Part shown: positions 43,617 to 54,096 of the stretch, piece by piece
Position numbering within the stretch: the first letter of the stretch is position 1
Layout of the letters: each line of letters opens with the position of its first letter
Origin: Vreelandella rituensis
GTDB taxonomy: Bacteria > Pseudomonadota > Gammaproteobacteria > Pseudomonadales > Halomonadaceae
Reading direction: 5' to 3'
DNA: 60,446 nucleotides
NCBI RefSeq assembly: GCF_003336665.1
Contig: NZ_QPIJ01000019.1
Location: 1 to 60,446, forward strand
Made by a program: the position numbers and the translations under genes
The notes under the pieces: model-generated
The model's database searches: none
The model's input: the letters and a program-made list of their open reading frames with translations, nothing else
What the model was told of the DNA's origin: nothing

Positions 43617-43744
43617 AGCACGCCTCCTTTCGCTATGGGCGCATAGTGCGCCATCTCGGAACAAGACACATGGTTATCACGCCCTTCCACGTTCTCAATT
43701 TGGCTTTCATTACCCATTTTTTTGCCAGATTTCTTGTTGTTCAT
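43613..43744 (-). CDS. 43-residue ORF coupled between cheR and cheB
   Basis: ATG 43744 overlaps the cheR stop (ATGA), and the frame runs 43 codons to a TGA that overlaps the cheB TTG start (TTGA). The product is small and hydrophilic with a Lys-rich start ([14 protein letters not shown]) and no known domain. The cheB ribosome site lies inside it. It may be a leader cistron whose translation delivers ribosomes to cheB and balances CheR to CheB, or it may make a real peptide. The stretch also repeats CTGGCAAAAAAATG from the cheR tail. Confidence 0.45.
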   Translation of the reverse strand: MNNKKSGKKMGNESQIENVEGRDNHVSCSEMAHYAPIAKGGVL

Positions 43745-44625
43745 TTTTTTGCCAGGTTATAAACGGTCTGGCCACGCAGTTTGAAAGCGTCGCTGATATA
43801 GGAAAAATTCTCGGAGTGCCCGGCAAATAAAATGCCATCCGGCTTCATTAACGGGGCAAATCGGCGAAGTATTTTTGACTGAGTTTCTTTATCGAAATAA
43901 ATCATGATATTGCGACAAAAAATGGCATCAAATGAACCCTTGATAGCCCATTGAGGAGCCAATAGATTCAAGGGAAGAAATTCAACCAATGAGGATACTT
44001 CCGGTCTGATGCGCGCTAACCCATCGTGGCGCCCCGTTCCCTTCTGGAAAAAGCGCTTGACCCTTACATCGTCCAGCTTGCGCACTTGCTCCTGGGGATA
44101 CACGCCAGCGCGCGCCTTGTTCAAGGCATCGGTATCGATATCGGTGGCGATGACGCGCGCCTGGGCCGCCCGAGACCCCAGGGTTTCCAGCAATGTCATG
44201 GCGATAGAATAAGGTTCCTCACCCGTAGATGCGGCGGCACACCAGATTCTTACCGGGTCTCGCTTTTCACGAATATGATCCGCGAGTAGCGGAAAATGGT
44301 GCGCCTCGCGAAAAAAAGCAGTGAGGTTGGTCGTCAAGGCATTGGTAAATGCTTCCCACTCCTTGGCATCCGGCTGACGCTCCAGGCGTGACAGGTAGTC
44401 ACTGAAACGCGTTAGACCGTGATGACGTAAACGCTTGGCCAAGCGACTGTACACCATTTCCCGCTTATGCTCGGCCAATACGATTCCTGCACGCTGATAA
44501 ATCAGCTCGCGAATACGGGTGAAATCCGCATCGGTGAGAATCAGGTCGCGCTCAATCTGGCTCCCTGATCCCCATTGGCCGGCTTCCACCGCCCCTTCTA
44601 TGTGACGGCTCAAAACTCCTCCCAT
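43741..44625 (-). CDS. cheR: chemotaxis methyltransferase CheR
   Basis: 294 residues from ATG 44625, or 290 from TTG 44613, which overlaps the upstream receptor stop (TTGA) and has GGAGG at a better distance. The N-terminal helical domain reads IYQRAGIVLAEHKREMVY. The SAM-binding block WCAAASTGEEPYSIAM and CRNIMIYFDKETQ are the class hallmark. It methylates receptor glutamates. Upstream receptors end in a xWExF pentapeptide that tethers CheR/CheB in this family. Confidence 0.93.
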   Translation of the reverse strand: MGGVLSRHIEGAVEAGQWGSGSQIERDLILTDADFTRIRELIYQRAGIVLAEHKREMVYSRLAKRLRHHGLTRFSDYLSRLERQPDAKEWEAFTNALTTNLTAFFREAHHFPLLADHIREKRDPVRIWCAAASTGEEPYSIAMTLLETLGSRAAQARVIATDIDTDALNKARAGVYPQEQVRKLDDVRVKRFFQKGTGRHDGLARIRPEVSSLVEFLPLNLLAPQWAIKGSFDAIFCRNIMIYFDKETQSKILRRFAPLMKPDGILFAGHSENFSYISDAFKLRGQTVYNLAKK

Positions 44626-46784
44626 TCTTCAGCGACAGTCTCCTGCCGTTGGGGCCTCGGTTGTAACCGGGACCTGTCATTGCCCGCACGGGCGGGGTTG
44701 GTTGGCGGTAACGCTTGCCGCTGCGTCGTGGGTCTTTTCAAGCCCGGCGAGGATGACGTTCCATCTCCCAAGCGGAAGGCTTCAACCGATAGCGACAGCA
44801 ATGAGGCATGGCGTTCCAGCTCGACCGCGGCATGTGCCGTGTCTTGAACCCGGATCGCATTCTGCTGCGTGGCCTGATCCATTTCCACGACCGCCTGATT
44901 GACTTCGGCAATCCCGCTACTCTGCTCTTCGGAAGCGGCTGAGATCTCGTTCATGATTCGGGTAACATTGCGAGCGGCCTCGGCCACTTCGGCAATCGCC
45001 GCCTCGGCTTTTTTCACCAGGCCAGCGCCGCCCTCTACTTCACGCGATGAGCTGTCGATCAGCGTACGGATTTCCTGGGCTGCGCCCGCACTACGTCCCG
45101 CCAGATTGCGCACTTCCTCGGCCACCACGGCAAAGCCACGCCCATGCTCACCGGCCCGTGCGGCTTCCACAGAGGCATTGAGCGCCAATATATTGGTTTG
45201 AAATGCAATGGAATCAATCACGTTGATGATATCGGTCATCTTGGTGGAGCTTTGGGTAATACGCTCCATATTGACGACCAGTTGTTTCATCAATTCGCCC
45301 GTGCTCGTGACCCGAGAGGCATTATCGTCAGCCAATCCTCTGGCCTGTTGCGCATTGTCAGAGTTCTGGCGCACCGTGGTGGTTATTTCTTCCATGCTGG
45401 AAGCGGTCTGTTGCAGGGAGGCCGCCTGTTGCTCGGTACGTGCCGATAGTTCTTCATTGCCCTCGGCAATGTCTCGAGCCGATGGCGTGACGACATCGAT
45501 CCCTTTTTTCACGTCTCCAATGATACTGCCAAGACTCTTGCGCATGGTATCCAGTGAGTCCATCAGATAACCCACTTCGTCGCGACGTCTCGAAGGCACG
45601 CGAGCGGCCAGGTTTCCTCCCGCAATTTGTAGAGTAAAGTGCACCGCATCATGCAAGGGGCGAGTAATCGCACGCAGTATCATCACACCAATCAAAATAA
45701 GCAGCAGCAAGCCGCCACCCAAGATAGACGCTTGTGCTACGAGCATCTTTGTCTGGCCCTGCTCGGCATCGATAGCCATCACCTCGGCGGCTTGCTGCTT
45801 TTCTTCGATCAGCTGATTGACCATCGTGGACAGCGTACGTCCATCCTTGCGCATGACCTCACTCACGCGGTCCAGGCCGGTAAAGGCTTGATAGGTCTCT
45901 TCCGATTGCAGAACCGATGCAGCCTCGTTCATGCCATCGCGCAAATAGGCTTCCAGCTGCTTGCCAAAGGCATTGGCAGTGGAGGTCTCATTTACTTCCC
46001 GAGACTGGTATTCCGCCCAGGTTTGTTCTACTTGATCGGCCTGCTCAGCAATGGTCTCACCCAGTTCGAAGCGCTCTTTAATCAATACCATGCGTTCGGG
46101 TTCGATGACGGACTGGCGCGTCTGAGCAATGGTCTGGTCAATCTGCTGAAGGCGAATAACATCACGCAGCCCATTTTCATTGAGCTGGTTCAAACGGATG
46201 CCCGAAACATTCAGTCCGTAGAGCCCCATGCCACCACTGACCAGCAACAAGAGCCCGCCTAGCATTATCATCGCCGTCAACTTGGCCCGGATACTGTCCA
46301 GATTGATCCGAGCCAGGCGCCCCCTCAAGCCACGCCGGCGCAAACGCCCTCGATTCAAATACAGATGCTTGCCACGGCCTTCACGAATAGCGGCATAAGC
46401 CGCTTCGGCCTGTTCTATCGCCGCACGCGATGCTTTGACTCTGACCGATGCATACCCGACCACTTCAGCGTCTTCCATAATGGGAGTGACACTGGCATCA
46501 ACCCAGTAATAATCGCCGTTCTTGCAACGATTCTTGACCAACCCACGCCAGGTTTCTCCGGTTTTTACCGTTTCCCACAAGTTGGCAAAACTCTGAGCCG
46601 GCATGTCAGGATGGCGAACCAGGTTATGCGGTGACCCGATCAGTTCCTCATGACTAAAGCCGCTGATCTGGATAAACGCCGGATTGGCATAAACAATCCG
46701 ACCTTTGACGTCCGTCCGGGACACCAGAAAGTCATCATCATTCAGCTCATGTTCTTGGCGTGTGACCGGTTGGTTATTGCGCAT
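44610..46784 (-). CDS. methyl-accepting receptor with N-terminal PAS and periplasmic helical domain
   Basis: 724 residues. The Aer-type PAS (1-125) contains SPHNLVRHPDMP. TM1 is near 178-200, then a ~170-residue four-helix-like periplasmic domain and TM2 near 370-390. HAMP (ITRPLHDAVHF) and the signalling hairpin tip [20 protein letters not shown] follow, and the chain ends EWEEF, a CheR/CheB-tether pentapeptide. Having both a cytoplasmic PAS and a periplasmic sensor suggests it integrates redox and an external cue. It is followed directly by cheR. Confidence 0.88.
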   Translation of the reverse strand: MRNNQPVTRQEHELNDDDFLVSRTDVKGRIVYANPAFIQISGFSHEELIGSPHNLVRHPDMPAQSFANLWETVKTGETWRGLVKNRCKNGDYYWVDASVTPIMEDAEVVGYASVRVKASRAAIEQAEAAYAAIREGRGKHLYLNRGRLRRRGLRGRLARINLDSIRAKLTAMIMLGGLLLLVSGGMGLYGLNVSGIRLNQLNENGLRDVIRLQQIDQTIAQTRQSVIEPERMVLIKERFELGETIAEQADQVEQTWAEYQSREVNETSTANAFGKQLEAYLRDGMNEAASVLQSEETYQAFTGLDRVSEVMRKDGRTLSTMVNQLIEEKQQAAEVMAIDAEQGQTKMLVAQASILGGGLLLLILIGVMILRAITRPLHDAVHFTLQIAGGNLAARVPSRRRDEVGYLMDSLDTMRKSLGSIIGDVKKGIDVVTPSARDIAEGNEELSARTEQQAASLQQTASSMEEITTTVRQNSDNAQQARGLADDNASRVTSTGELMKQLVVNMERITQSSTKMTDIINVIDSIAFQTNILALNASVEAARAGEHGRGFAVVAEEVRNLAGRSAGAAQEIRTLIDSSSREVEGGAGLVKKAEAAIAEVAEAARNVTRIMNEISAASEEQSSGIAEVNQAVVEMDQATQQNAIRVQDTAHAAVELERHASLLSLSVEAFRLGDGTSSSPGLKRPTTQRQALPPTNPARAGNDRSRLQPRPQRQETVAEEWEEF

Positions 46785-46870
46785 CCCGTTACCTTTTATA
46801 TTTTTTTATCGTCTTGGAGAAAGTGGCCGATCACTGACGGCTTGATAAGTCGCTATGCAGTGAGGCCGGT

Positions 46871-48160
46871 CTAAAATGATTCCCATTGTTCTTGTTGTGG
46901 TTCAGGTCTATGCCGTGACAACGCTGCGACCGGTTTATCCAAGGCCAACGTTGCTGCGGGACGTGACGAGAGAGCCCTTCCTGTGGAACGACCGTTTTCC
47001 GCCAGACGGAAACGCACCACCGCCTCCTGTAAGCGCCCGGCTTCGGACTCCAGTTCATTGGCGTTTTGAGCGGCCTGCTGAACCAGCTGGGAGTTCTGCT
47101 GGGTCACTTGATCCATCTGCGTCACGGCCTGATTGACTTGGCTGATGCCGTTACTCTGCTCTTCCGTTGCGGCGGCAATTTCATCCATGATATCGCTGAC
47201 ACGCTGAACGGCCGCCATCAACCCTTGCATGGTTTCGCCGGCCTGATTGACCCGCAGGGTTCCCGCTTCCACCTTGGTGACGGAAGCATCGATCAGGTCC
47301 CGAATTTCACGCGCGGCACCCGCACTGCGGCTGGCCAAGTTCCGAACCTCCTCGGCCACCACGGCAAAGCCACGCCCGTGCTCACCCGCGCGAGCCGCTT
47401 CCACCGACGCATTCAACGCCAGGATATTGGTCTGAAAAGCGATGTTGTCGATTACCTTGACGATGGCGCTCACTTGATGAGAGCTGGCGCTAATGTCTTG
47501 CATGGTCTCGACGATGCCACCCACTTCTTCTTCGCTATGCTTTGCAATGCGTGTGGCATCGGCCGCCAGCTTACTGGCCTGGCGAGTATTATCAGCGTTA
47601 TGACTGACCGTCGAGGCCAGCTCTTCCATGCTTGAGGCAGTCTGCTCAAGAGAGGAAGCCTGTTGTTCAGTACGCGCGGAAAGATCGTTATTGCCCGCAG
47701 CAATCTGTTGGGCACGATGATAAATCGACTCCCCACTATGGCGCACCACACCGACCGTACTTGCGATTCCTTCCTGCATACCGGCCATGGCGCTGTATAG
47801 GCGTCCAATTTCATTGCGGCCCGGCGAAACGATACGTTGACTCAGGTCGCCTTGCGCCATGCGTTCGAAATACCCGACAAGATTGTCTAACGGGCGTAAC
47901 ACATTGACTACAACTCCCCAGAGGACAGCAACAACCATAACCACCGTCATGAGTACCACGCCCGTCAACATCCATCGCATACGTTCAGCAAGGGTGGTGA
48001 ATGCCTGTTGCTGGGCGGTGATATCACCTTCCGTTCCCTGCTCAAGGATTTGCGCGCCCTCATGCAAAGCATAAAAACCGAGGCCGCAGGCAAGGGCCAC
48101 CAGAAAGAAAAAGGCAGCCAACACCAACGCCCAACTTAGCCGTACTGTCATGTTATTCAT
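46871..48160 (-). CDS. methyl-accepting chemotaxis protein with minimal periplasmic domain
   Basis: 429 residues. TM1 (~8-28) and TM2 (~62-84) are separated by only ~33 residues, too little for a ligand-binding domain. HAMP ([19 protein letters not shown]) and a full signalling domain follow ([20 protein letters not shown]), ending QWESF. It may sense through its membrane or HAMP segments, or act with partner receptors in mixed arrays. It lies between the PAS receptor and cheW, with a 132-bp gap to cheW that holds a small GGCGC/GCGCC stem. Confidence 0.88.
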   Translation of the reverse strand: MNNMTVRLSWALVLAAFFFLVALACGLGFYALHEGAQILEQGTEGDITAQQQAFTTLAERMRWMLTGVVLMTVVMVVAVLWGVVVNVLRPLDNLVGYFERMAQGDLSQRIVSPGRNEIGRLYSAMAGMQEGIASTVGVVRHSGESIYHRAQQIAAGNNDLSARTEQQASSLEQTASSMEELASTVSHNADNTRQASKLAADATRIAKHSEEEVGGIVETMQDISASSHQVSAIVKVIDNIAFQTNILALNASVEAARAGEHGRGFAVVAEEVRNLASRSAGAAREIRDLIDASVTKVEAGTLRVNQAGETMQGLMAAVQRVSDIMDEIAAATEEQSNGISQVNQAVTQMDQVTQQNSQLVQQAAQNANELESEAGRLQEAVVRFRLAENGRSTGRALSSRPAATLALDKPVAALSRHRPEPQQEQWESF

Positions 48161-48292
48161 TGCTTTGCCGGATTCGCTGTGTCACGCATTATTCCTTCAT
48201 GCCCACCCCCGAAGGCGGCACCTGGCACTGAATAAAGCGAAGATAAAACAAGGCGTAGGCGCCCTAAAGAGCGCCCGGTGGGGTTACTCGCG

Positions 48293-48796
48293 TCAAACCT
48301 TGCTCGTCGCGGTGGTATCAACCAATGCCATTTCTTCACTGGTAAGTAGCTTGTCGATATCCACCAACACCAGCATGCGATCTTCCAAGCTACCCAGCCC
48401 ACTCAAGAAGTCCGAGGAAAGCGTCACCCCGAACTCGGGAGCCGGTTTGATCTGGTCCGGCGTGAGTGTCATGACATCCGAGACACCATCCACGACGATA
48501 CCCACCACACGATCGGCGACATTGACCACTATCACCACGGTCTGACCGCCGTATTCGACGTTTTCCAGATGAAATTTAATGCGTAGATCCACGATAGGCA
48601 CGATCACGCCACGCAGATTGGTCACACCCTTGATGAAATCAGGGGCATTGGCAATTCGTGTGACGTTTTCATAGCCACGAATTTCCTGCACTTTGAGGAT
48701 ATCAATGGCGTATTCTTCTTCCCCGAGGGAAAACACCAGAAACTCACGATTTTCCGCTTCGGCGGCGAGTACTGCCCCATTATTTGCCTGGCTCAT
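48293..48796 (-). CDS. cheW: chemotaxis coupling protein CheW
   Basis: 167 residues, the two-lobed SH3-like fold. It has [22 protein letters not shown], then [13 protein letters not shown], the receptor/CheA-contact segment, and VVDGVSDV. It links receptors to CheA in the array. The start overlaps the cheA stop (ATGA), giving fixed stoichiometry. Confidence 0.95.
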   Translation of the reverse strand: MSQANNGAVLAAEAENREFLVFSLGEEEYAIDILKVQEIRGYENVTRIANAPDFIKGVTNLRGVIVPIVDLRIKFHLENVEYGGQTVVIVVNVADRVVGIVVDGVSDVMTLTPDQIKPAPEFGVTLSSDFLSGLGSLEDRMLVLVDIDKLLTSEEMALVDTTATSKV

Positions 48797-50913
48797 GATG
48801 GCTCGGCCTCCTTATAAGAAAGTTTTTTAGAATTCAACGACTTATTAGATTCTTTCTTGGCCCGACTCAAACGATGCAGGCCACTGATATCCAATATCAA
48901 CGCCACACTGCCATCGCCCAGGATGGTGGCGGCAGAAACTCCCGGCACCTTGCGGTAGTTGTCTTCCAGGTTCTTGACGACGACTTGCTGTTGGCCGACC
49001 AGTTCATCCACCAACATGGCATAGCGCCGCCCTTCCCCTTGAACGATGACGGCAATGCTTTTGGTGGGATCGGTAATTGCCCCTTCCACATCCAGCACTT
49101 CATGAATGGCAATCACCGGCAAATACTCATCACGGACTTTCAGCACTACGTCATCGCCCGCCATGGCATACATCTCGCCTTTTGCCGGCTGCAATGATTC
49201 AAGGACCGTGGAGAGTGGCAGAATAAAGGTTTCTGGGCCTACCTTGATCGACATGCCATCCAGAATGGCAAGTGTCAGCGGCAAGACGATACGCGTATTG
49301 GTACCTTCACCCTTCTTGGACTGAATTTCGACGCGTCCGCCCATACCCTGGATATTACGTTTTACAACGTCCATGCCGACGCCACGGCCTGACACATCAG
49401 TCACTTCTTTGGCCGTGGAAAAGCCCGGAGCAAAAATCAGCTGCCAGACTTCTTCATCGGGCATGGTGTCGGAGACGTTCAAACCATTTTCTCGTGCCTT
49501 TCTCAACAGCACCTCTCGATCCATTCCGGCGCCATCATCACGGACCTCGATAAGAATATTGCCCCCCTGATGACGTGCCGATAGAACGAGCTTACCCGTA
49601 CGCGGTTTACCCTTGGCTTCGCGCTCATCGGGCATTTCGATGCCATGATCCAGGCTGTTGCGAACCAGGTGAGTCAAAGGGTCGGTAATCCGTTCCACCA
49701 AGCTTTTGTCCAGCTCGGTCGACTTACCTTCGGTGACCAGTTCGATGTCTTTTTGCAGCTTTCCGGCGGTATCACGGACTACTCGGGGGAAGCGGCTAAA
49801 CACGAATTCCATGGGAATCATGCGAATTGACATGACGGACTCTTGCAGATCCCGCGCATTGCGCTGCAGCAGGCTCATGCCATTCTGTAGCGAACTATTA
49901 CCTACCGATTGATCGCCAAGGTCGCTGACCGTCTGATCCAGCATCGATTGGGTGATGATCAACTCACCCACTAGATTGATAATCTGGTCGACCTTATCTA
50001 CCGAGACACGAATGGAAGATGATTCGGCGGCTTTCTTGGGCTTAGGCTTCTCCTTGGGCTCGGCTTTTTCAGGGGCATTTGCGGTAGGCTGCGTTGCTTC
50101 AGGCGAAGGTGCAGGCTCAGCAGCAGGCTTCGACGCTGGCGTGGCAATGTCGTTTTCAGGCGCTACCGGCGGGGTGCCGCCTGAAGGGGCGTCTTCGACG
50201 GGACGAATCTGGATTTGCTCGGGCTCGATGATAAAGCACATTACCGCTTCGATATCGTCATCGCTGACGTTGCTTTCCAGCACCACTTCGTAATTGGTTT
50301 CATCACCTGATTGCGATTGAATATCCCCGAGCTGCTCAAGCTCTTCGACCAGCAGGATACGATCTTTTTCATCGACCTTGATCAGGGCAACAATACGCTG
50401 GGCGGTCGCCTGAGCTGCCTCGGAAGGTGCCATGTCGGCATCAGACTCGGCGGACGCTTTCTCGCTTGCGGGGGCTGGAGTGGCATTAGCGATCGGTGCA
50501 CCTGCTGCCCCGTCTAGCCCTTTACCAATTTCTTCCAGCGCTATCTGCTGTAAGGTCTGGCAGATACGCTCAAACGCTTCCTGATCCGGCTCTTCCTCAC
50601 TGCGATAGGCGTTGAGCTGCTCGTGCATGATGTCCTTGGCCTCTAGAAAAGTATCAACGAGGTCGGCACGCAGAGCCAATTCTCCCTTACGCGCGTGATC
50701 CAGCAAATTTTCAAAGATATGAGTGGTTTTCTGCAGCACGGTAAAACCGAAGGTACCCGCCCCGCCTTTGATCGAATGAGCCGCACGGAAAATTGCATTC
50801 AGCTGTTCACTGTCCGGATCGTCGAGATCCAGATCCAGCAATTGCTGCTCCATGTCAGCAAGCAATTCCTCTGCTTCTTCAAAAAAAGTGTCAAAAAAAT
50901 CCGTTATATCCAT
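48793..50913 (-). CDS. cheA: chemotaxis histidine kinase CheA
   Basis: 706 residues from ATG 50913 (GGTGG seven bases upstream); an in-frame TTG two codons earlier is less likely. The P1 Hpt domain has the phospho-His in [15 protein letters not shown]2 is followed by a Pro/Ala/Glu-rich linker, P3 dimer helices, the P4 kinase with [20 protein letters not shown] and [12 protein letters not shown], and the P5 CheW-like domain. It phosphorylates CheY and CheB. It is coupled to cheW. Confidence 0.95.
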   Translation of the reverse strand: MDITDFFDTFFEEAEELLADMEQQLLDLDLDDPDSEQLNAIFRAAHSIKGGAGTFGFTVLQKTTHIFENLLDHARKGELALRADLVDTFLEAKDIMHEQLNAYRSEEEPDQEAFERICQTLQQIALEEIGKGLDGAAGAPIANATPAPASEKASAESDADMAPSEAAQATAQRIVALIKVDEKDRILLVEELEQLGDIQSQSGDETNYEVVLESNVSDDDIEAVMCFIIEPEQIQIRPVEDAPSGGTPPVAPENDIATPASKPAAEPAPSPEATQPTANAPEKAEPKEKPKPKKAAESSSIRVSVDKVDQIINLVGELIITQSMLDQTVSDLGDQSVGNSSLQNGMSLLQRNARDLQESVMSIRMIPMEFVFSRFPRVVRDTAGKLQKDIELVTEGKSTELDKSLVERITDPLTHLVRNSLDHGIEMPDEREAKGKPRTGKLVLSARHQGGNILIEVRDDGAGMDREVLLRKARENGLNVSDTMPDEEVWQLIFAPGFSTAKEVTDVSGRGVGMDVVKRNIQGMGGRVEIQSKKGEGTNTRIVLPLTLAILDGMSIKVGPETFILPLSTVLESLQPAKGEMYAMAGDDVVLKVRDEYLPVIAIHEVLDVEGAITDPTKSIAVIVQGEGRRYAMLVDELVGQQQVVVKNLEDNYRKVPGVSAATILGDGSVALILDISGLHRLSRAKKESNKSLNSKKLSYKEAEPS

Positions 50914-50955
50914 GCACAACCCACCTTGACGTCGTTTTTTTGTTGCAGGAGCCGG

Positions 50956-51909
50956 TCAGTCAGCACCCAGCTCCTGTTGCAAGTTTTCAAGCAGTTGTTG
51001 CTCGGTGTCAGTATTTCTCTGTGCCATATCTTGGCGGTTTTGCAGTAACAGAGGCGGCACCGAGGCTTTCGTCAATACGCCAGGGTTGCGAATAGCCGCA
51101 GCAATTTCCGGTAACAAGACGAGAAGCTCAATACGCCGGTTGACCGGATCAACCGACTCTGTATCCGACACGTCAACACGATCAGCAAATCCGGAGACGC
51201 GCAACAACTGCGCTGGGTCGAGCCCGCCTGCTACCAGTTCTCGACGCGAGGCATTGGCGCGATCATTTGAGAGTTCCCAATTGCTATAACCTCTGTAGCC
51301 TCCCGCATAAGGAACGCTGTCTGTATGCCCGCTGATACTCAGGTCATTGGGTAGCTCGTTGAGCAGTGGTGCGATAGTACGCAAAAGATTACGCATATAA
51401 GGCGCAACCTGATCGCTGCCCAACGCAAACATGGGCCGCTGCTCGGTATCCAATAGCTGTATTCTCAAGCCTTCCGTTGTGAGATCAAAGCGCATTTGCT
51501 CGCGTAGTTGACGCAGCTCAGGATCCACTGCAATAACACTTTCAATTCGCCGCTGTAAATCCTGAAAAAAACGCCGCTGCTGCTCACTCGGGCGAATATG
51601 ACGAAGCGTATTGATTCTTGCCCGCTCGCCTTCGCTGTGTGTCGGGTCGGGCCCACCTCCGGGAATGGCACTCGTACTGCCTCCCCGGTCTCCTGAAATG
51701 GCGGAAATCAAAGGTGTACTGAAATAATCAGCCACCCCTTGCCGCTCCTCATCCGTTGCTGTACCCAGTATCCAGAGCACCAGAAACAACGCCATGAGAG
51801 CGGTCATGAAATCCGCCAGCGCAATCTTCCAGGCACCACCGTGGTGGGCGTGTACAACTTTCTTGCGTCGAATGACGATTATCGGGCGTTTGTCGCGGTT
51901 CTGGCTCAT
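50956..51909 (-). CDS. motB: flagellar stator protein MotB
   Basis: 317 residues (E. coli 308). A cytoplasmic N-terminus (IVIRRKKVVHAHHGGAWKIA) precedes a TM with the proton-binding Asp in LADFMTALMALFLVLW. The OmpA-like domain has SGHTDSVPYAGG, SNWELSNDRANASRREL and NRRIELLVL. This is the classic E. coli-like MotB. It overlaps motA by ATGA and precedes cheA, the mot-che order of enterobacteria. Confidence 0.94.
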   Translation of the reverse strand: MSQNRDKRPIIVIRRKKVVHAHHGGAWKIALADFMTALMALFLVLWILGTATDEERQGVADYFSTPLISAISGDRGGSTSAIPGGGPDPTHSEGERARINTLRHIRPSEQQRRFFQDLQRRIESVIAVDPELRQLREQMRFDLTTEGLRIQLLDTEQRPMFALGSDQVAPYMRNLLRTIAPLLNELPNDLSISGHTDSVPYAGGYRGYSNWELSNDRANASRRELVAGGLDPAQLLRVSGFADRVDVSDTESVDPVNRRIELLVLLPEIAAAIRNPGVLTKASVPPLLLQNRQDMAQRNTDTEQQLLENLQQELGAD

Positions 51910-52775
51910 GCCCCCCCGGCCTTCTTCGCGTCACGCACGTAGTCTTCCAGCTCGGCAAAACTCGGGCGCTCCTGGGTATGCAATGCTTTACGCCCGAACT
52001 CCACCGCCAGTTGTGGCGCGTAGCCATGGAGGCTGGCCAGCAAGGTCACCCGAATGCACTGCAACATCTTTTCAGCTTCTTTTATCTGACGTTCGACGCG
52101 ACTCGCCAAAGGGCTGATAAACCCATACCCCATCAATATCCCTAGAAACGTACCTACCAATGCATGGGCAATCATTTGCCCCATCTCATCAGGCCCGGCG
52201 TCCGCCATGCTCAAGGCTTTTACGACCCCCATCACGGCGGCCACGATACCGAAAGCCGGCATGGCATCCCCGACCTTGGCAATTGCATCAGCAGGTATGT
52301 GGGCCTCTTGCTCGAAAGCCTCGATCTCGTGCAGCATCAACTCATCGATTTCCATCGGCTCCATGCCGCCGCTCACCATCAAGCGTAGATAGTCGGTGAG
52401 AAAATCCATGATCATGGGGTCTTCCAACACTTTGGGATGCTCTTGAAACAATGGACTTTCTTGTGGGTTTTCGATATCCCGCTCGACACCCAGCATGCCT
52501 TCACGACGAATTTTGGAAAGTAACTTGAACTGCAGCGCCATCAATTCCATGTACAGCGCCTTGTTGTAATTCTTGGTCCTCTTGAGCTTGGGAAATATCC
52601 TGAAAGTGGCCTTGATTGCTTTGCCATTGTTGGCGGCAATGAAGGCACCCACGCCCGCCCCTCCGATCATCAGTAGCTCGGTCGGCTGGAACAATGGCCC
52701 GAGGCTTCCGCCCGCGAGCACAAAGCCACCGAAAACGGAAAGCAGCACAACCAGATAACCCAGCGGAATCAGCAC
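51906..52775 (-). CDS. motA: flagellar stator protein MotA, GTG start
   Basis: 289 residues (E. coli 295) from GTG 52775, with AGGA eight bases upstream. It has four TM segments (LIPLGYLVVLLSVFGGFVLA first). Signature segments are VGDAMPAFGIVAAVMGVVKA and GTFLGILMGYGFISPLA. With MotB it forms the proton channel of the motor. The 207-bp region to flhC contains an inverted pair, AGTTGTCGG at 52807-52815 and CCGACAACT at 52854-52862, of unknown role; I found no convincing sigma-28 site there. Confidence 0.93.
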   Translation of the reverse strand: MLIPLGYLVVLLSVFGGFVLAGGSLGPLFQPTELLMIGGAGVGAFIAANNGKAIKATFRIFPKLKRTKNYNKALYMELMALQFKLLSKIRREGMLGVERDIENPQESPLFQEHPKVLEDPMIMDFLTDYLRLMVSGGMEPMEIDELMLHEIEAFEQEAHIPADAIAKVGDAMPAFGIVAAVMGVVKALSMADAGPDEMGQMIAHALVGTFLGILMGYGFISPLASRVERQIKEAEKMLQCIRVTLLASLHGYAPQLAVEFGRKALHTQERPSFAELEDYVRDAKKAGGA

Positions 52776-52982
52776 AAACGGTGTCCTTACAGTTACACGA
52801 CCAACGAGTTGTCGGAGACAGCATCACTCAACCGATCTCATGACGCGGACAGACCGACAACTTGTACAGGTACGATGACGAAGCTGGTATTTTCTTTATC
52901 AGTGAAAAGTACCATTGAGTAGCGCTACCATCCACAACCCAAGCATTTTTTTAATATTTTGTAGCAGGTGGTTCGCACAGAA

Positions 52983-53534
52983 TTACTCATCAATTTCCTG
53001 TTCAGGCAATTTATTGAGCGCCTTTCGGGTCTTGCCGGCTCGTGAAGGCGGCTGACAAATACCACACACATAATCCTGTGTTGGGTTGTGGGCATGGGCA
53101 ACATAGGAACCGCCACAACGCGTGCAAGACGTCAACTGCAGAAGGTCGCTTTCAAAAAAACGCACTAGGGTCCAGGCCCGGGTCAACCCCAGCACAGCGT
53201 CTCCTTCATCAAGCTCTACCTGTTCGGTGTAAAGCCGATATGCCTTGACGAAGGCATCGATACGCTCGCAGCATGTCTCACTTAACAGACTGATATATAT
53301 GTTATAAAAGAGTGAAGAATGTATATTAGGTAGCCAAGTGACAAACCAGTCGGTGGAAAAGGGCAGCATTCCCTTAGGCGGCGACATGCCGCGCACTTCC
53401 TTGTAAAGCTTGATCAGCCGCGTTCGGCTTAGCTCGGTTTCCGTTTCCAGCACCTGCAATCTTGCCCCTAGTTCAATCAGCTCGATGGCCAACTGAACCT
53501 GATGCATTTCATCGACCAGGCTTTTCTGGCTCAC
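52983..53534 (-). CDS. flhC: flagellar master activator FlhC
   Basis: 183 residues (E. coli 192). The N-terminal helical part ([22 protein letters not shown]) is followed by the zinc site CTRCGGSYV with CGICQP. With FlhD it forms the D4C2 activator of class II flagellar operons. It overlaps flhD by ATGA. Confidence 0.93.
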   Translation of the reverse strand: MSQKSLVDEMHQVQLAIELIELGARLQVLETETELSRTRLIKLYKEVRGMSPPKGMLPFSTDWFVTWLPNIHSSLFYNIYISLLSETCCERIDAFVKAYRLYTEQVELDEGDAVLGLTRAWTLVRFFESDLLQLTSCTRCGGSYVAHAHNPTQDYVCGICQPPSRAGKTRKALNKLPEQEIDE

Positions 53535-53866
53535 GCTTTATCTCCCGAAGGAGAACTCGACTCCAGGCGCTCTCCTGCCAATAAAAGCGATGCGTGCAAC
53601 CCTGCCAAACCTTGGTCTCGAGGGTTATGAGTCACCTGATGCAACCGCTCAGCGCTAGCATGGCTGAAACGACACAATAATTGATTGGTGCGCGACAGCT
53701 GGGTTAGCTGGCGAGCACTGAGCGAGGCCAGAAGATCGGCCATTTCTCCCGTAATCTTCAGACGAAACATGGCTACCTCGCGGTCCTCACCCAGCAGGCG
53801 TTGAGCCAGAAGCAAGTAGGCCAGATTCAGCTCTTGAATTTCATCGAGAAAATTGGTCTGACTCAT
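53531..53866 (-). CDS. flhD: flagellar master activator FlhD
   Basis: 111 residues (E. coli 116-119), helical. Family marks are [20 protein letters not shown] and [17 protein letters not shown]. It is first in the flhDC operon. The 230-bp region upstream (53867-54096) is AT-rich and gene-free and probably holds the master-operon promoter and regulator sites. Confidence 0.92.
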   Translation of the reverse strand: MSQTNFLDEIQELNLAYLLLAQRLLGEDREVAMFRLKITGEMADLLASLSARQLTQLSRTNQLLCRFSHASAERLHQVTHNPRDQGLAGLHASLLLAGERLESSSPSGDKA

Positions 53867-53941
53867 GGTTTCCGCTCTTGGTATAAAAGTTACTGATGCA
53901 AAAAGTTAAAACAAAAATAAGAAGAAACGTGCCCATAGCGC

Positions 53942-54053
53942 AATTAACCAGCGGGAATCAGCTTTCTAGCGAGAGACTGATGGGAATGCTAATTCTATTG
54001 AATTATTTTTTTTACTTTCAGTCTATGGTTACATACAACCACTAAATTAACCA
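53942..54053. promoter_or_regulatory. candidate operator elements upstream of flhDC
   Basis: In the AT-rich leader of flhD, AATTAACCA occurs at 53942-53950 and again at 54045-54053. An inverted repeat TGGTT-N6-AACCA lies at 54026-54041. Such paired elements suggest a binding site for a regulator of the flagellar master operon. The protein is unknown. The promoter itself was not resolved with confidence. Confidence 0.35.
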
Positions 54054-54096
54054 ACCTGTGCATGAAACAAGCCGGTAGTATTTAGTAAAGGGGTAG

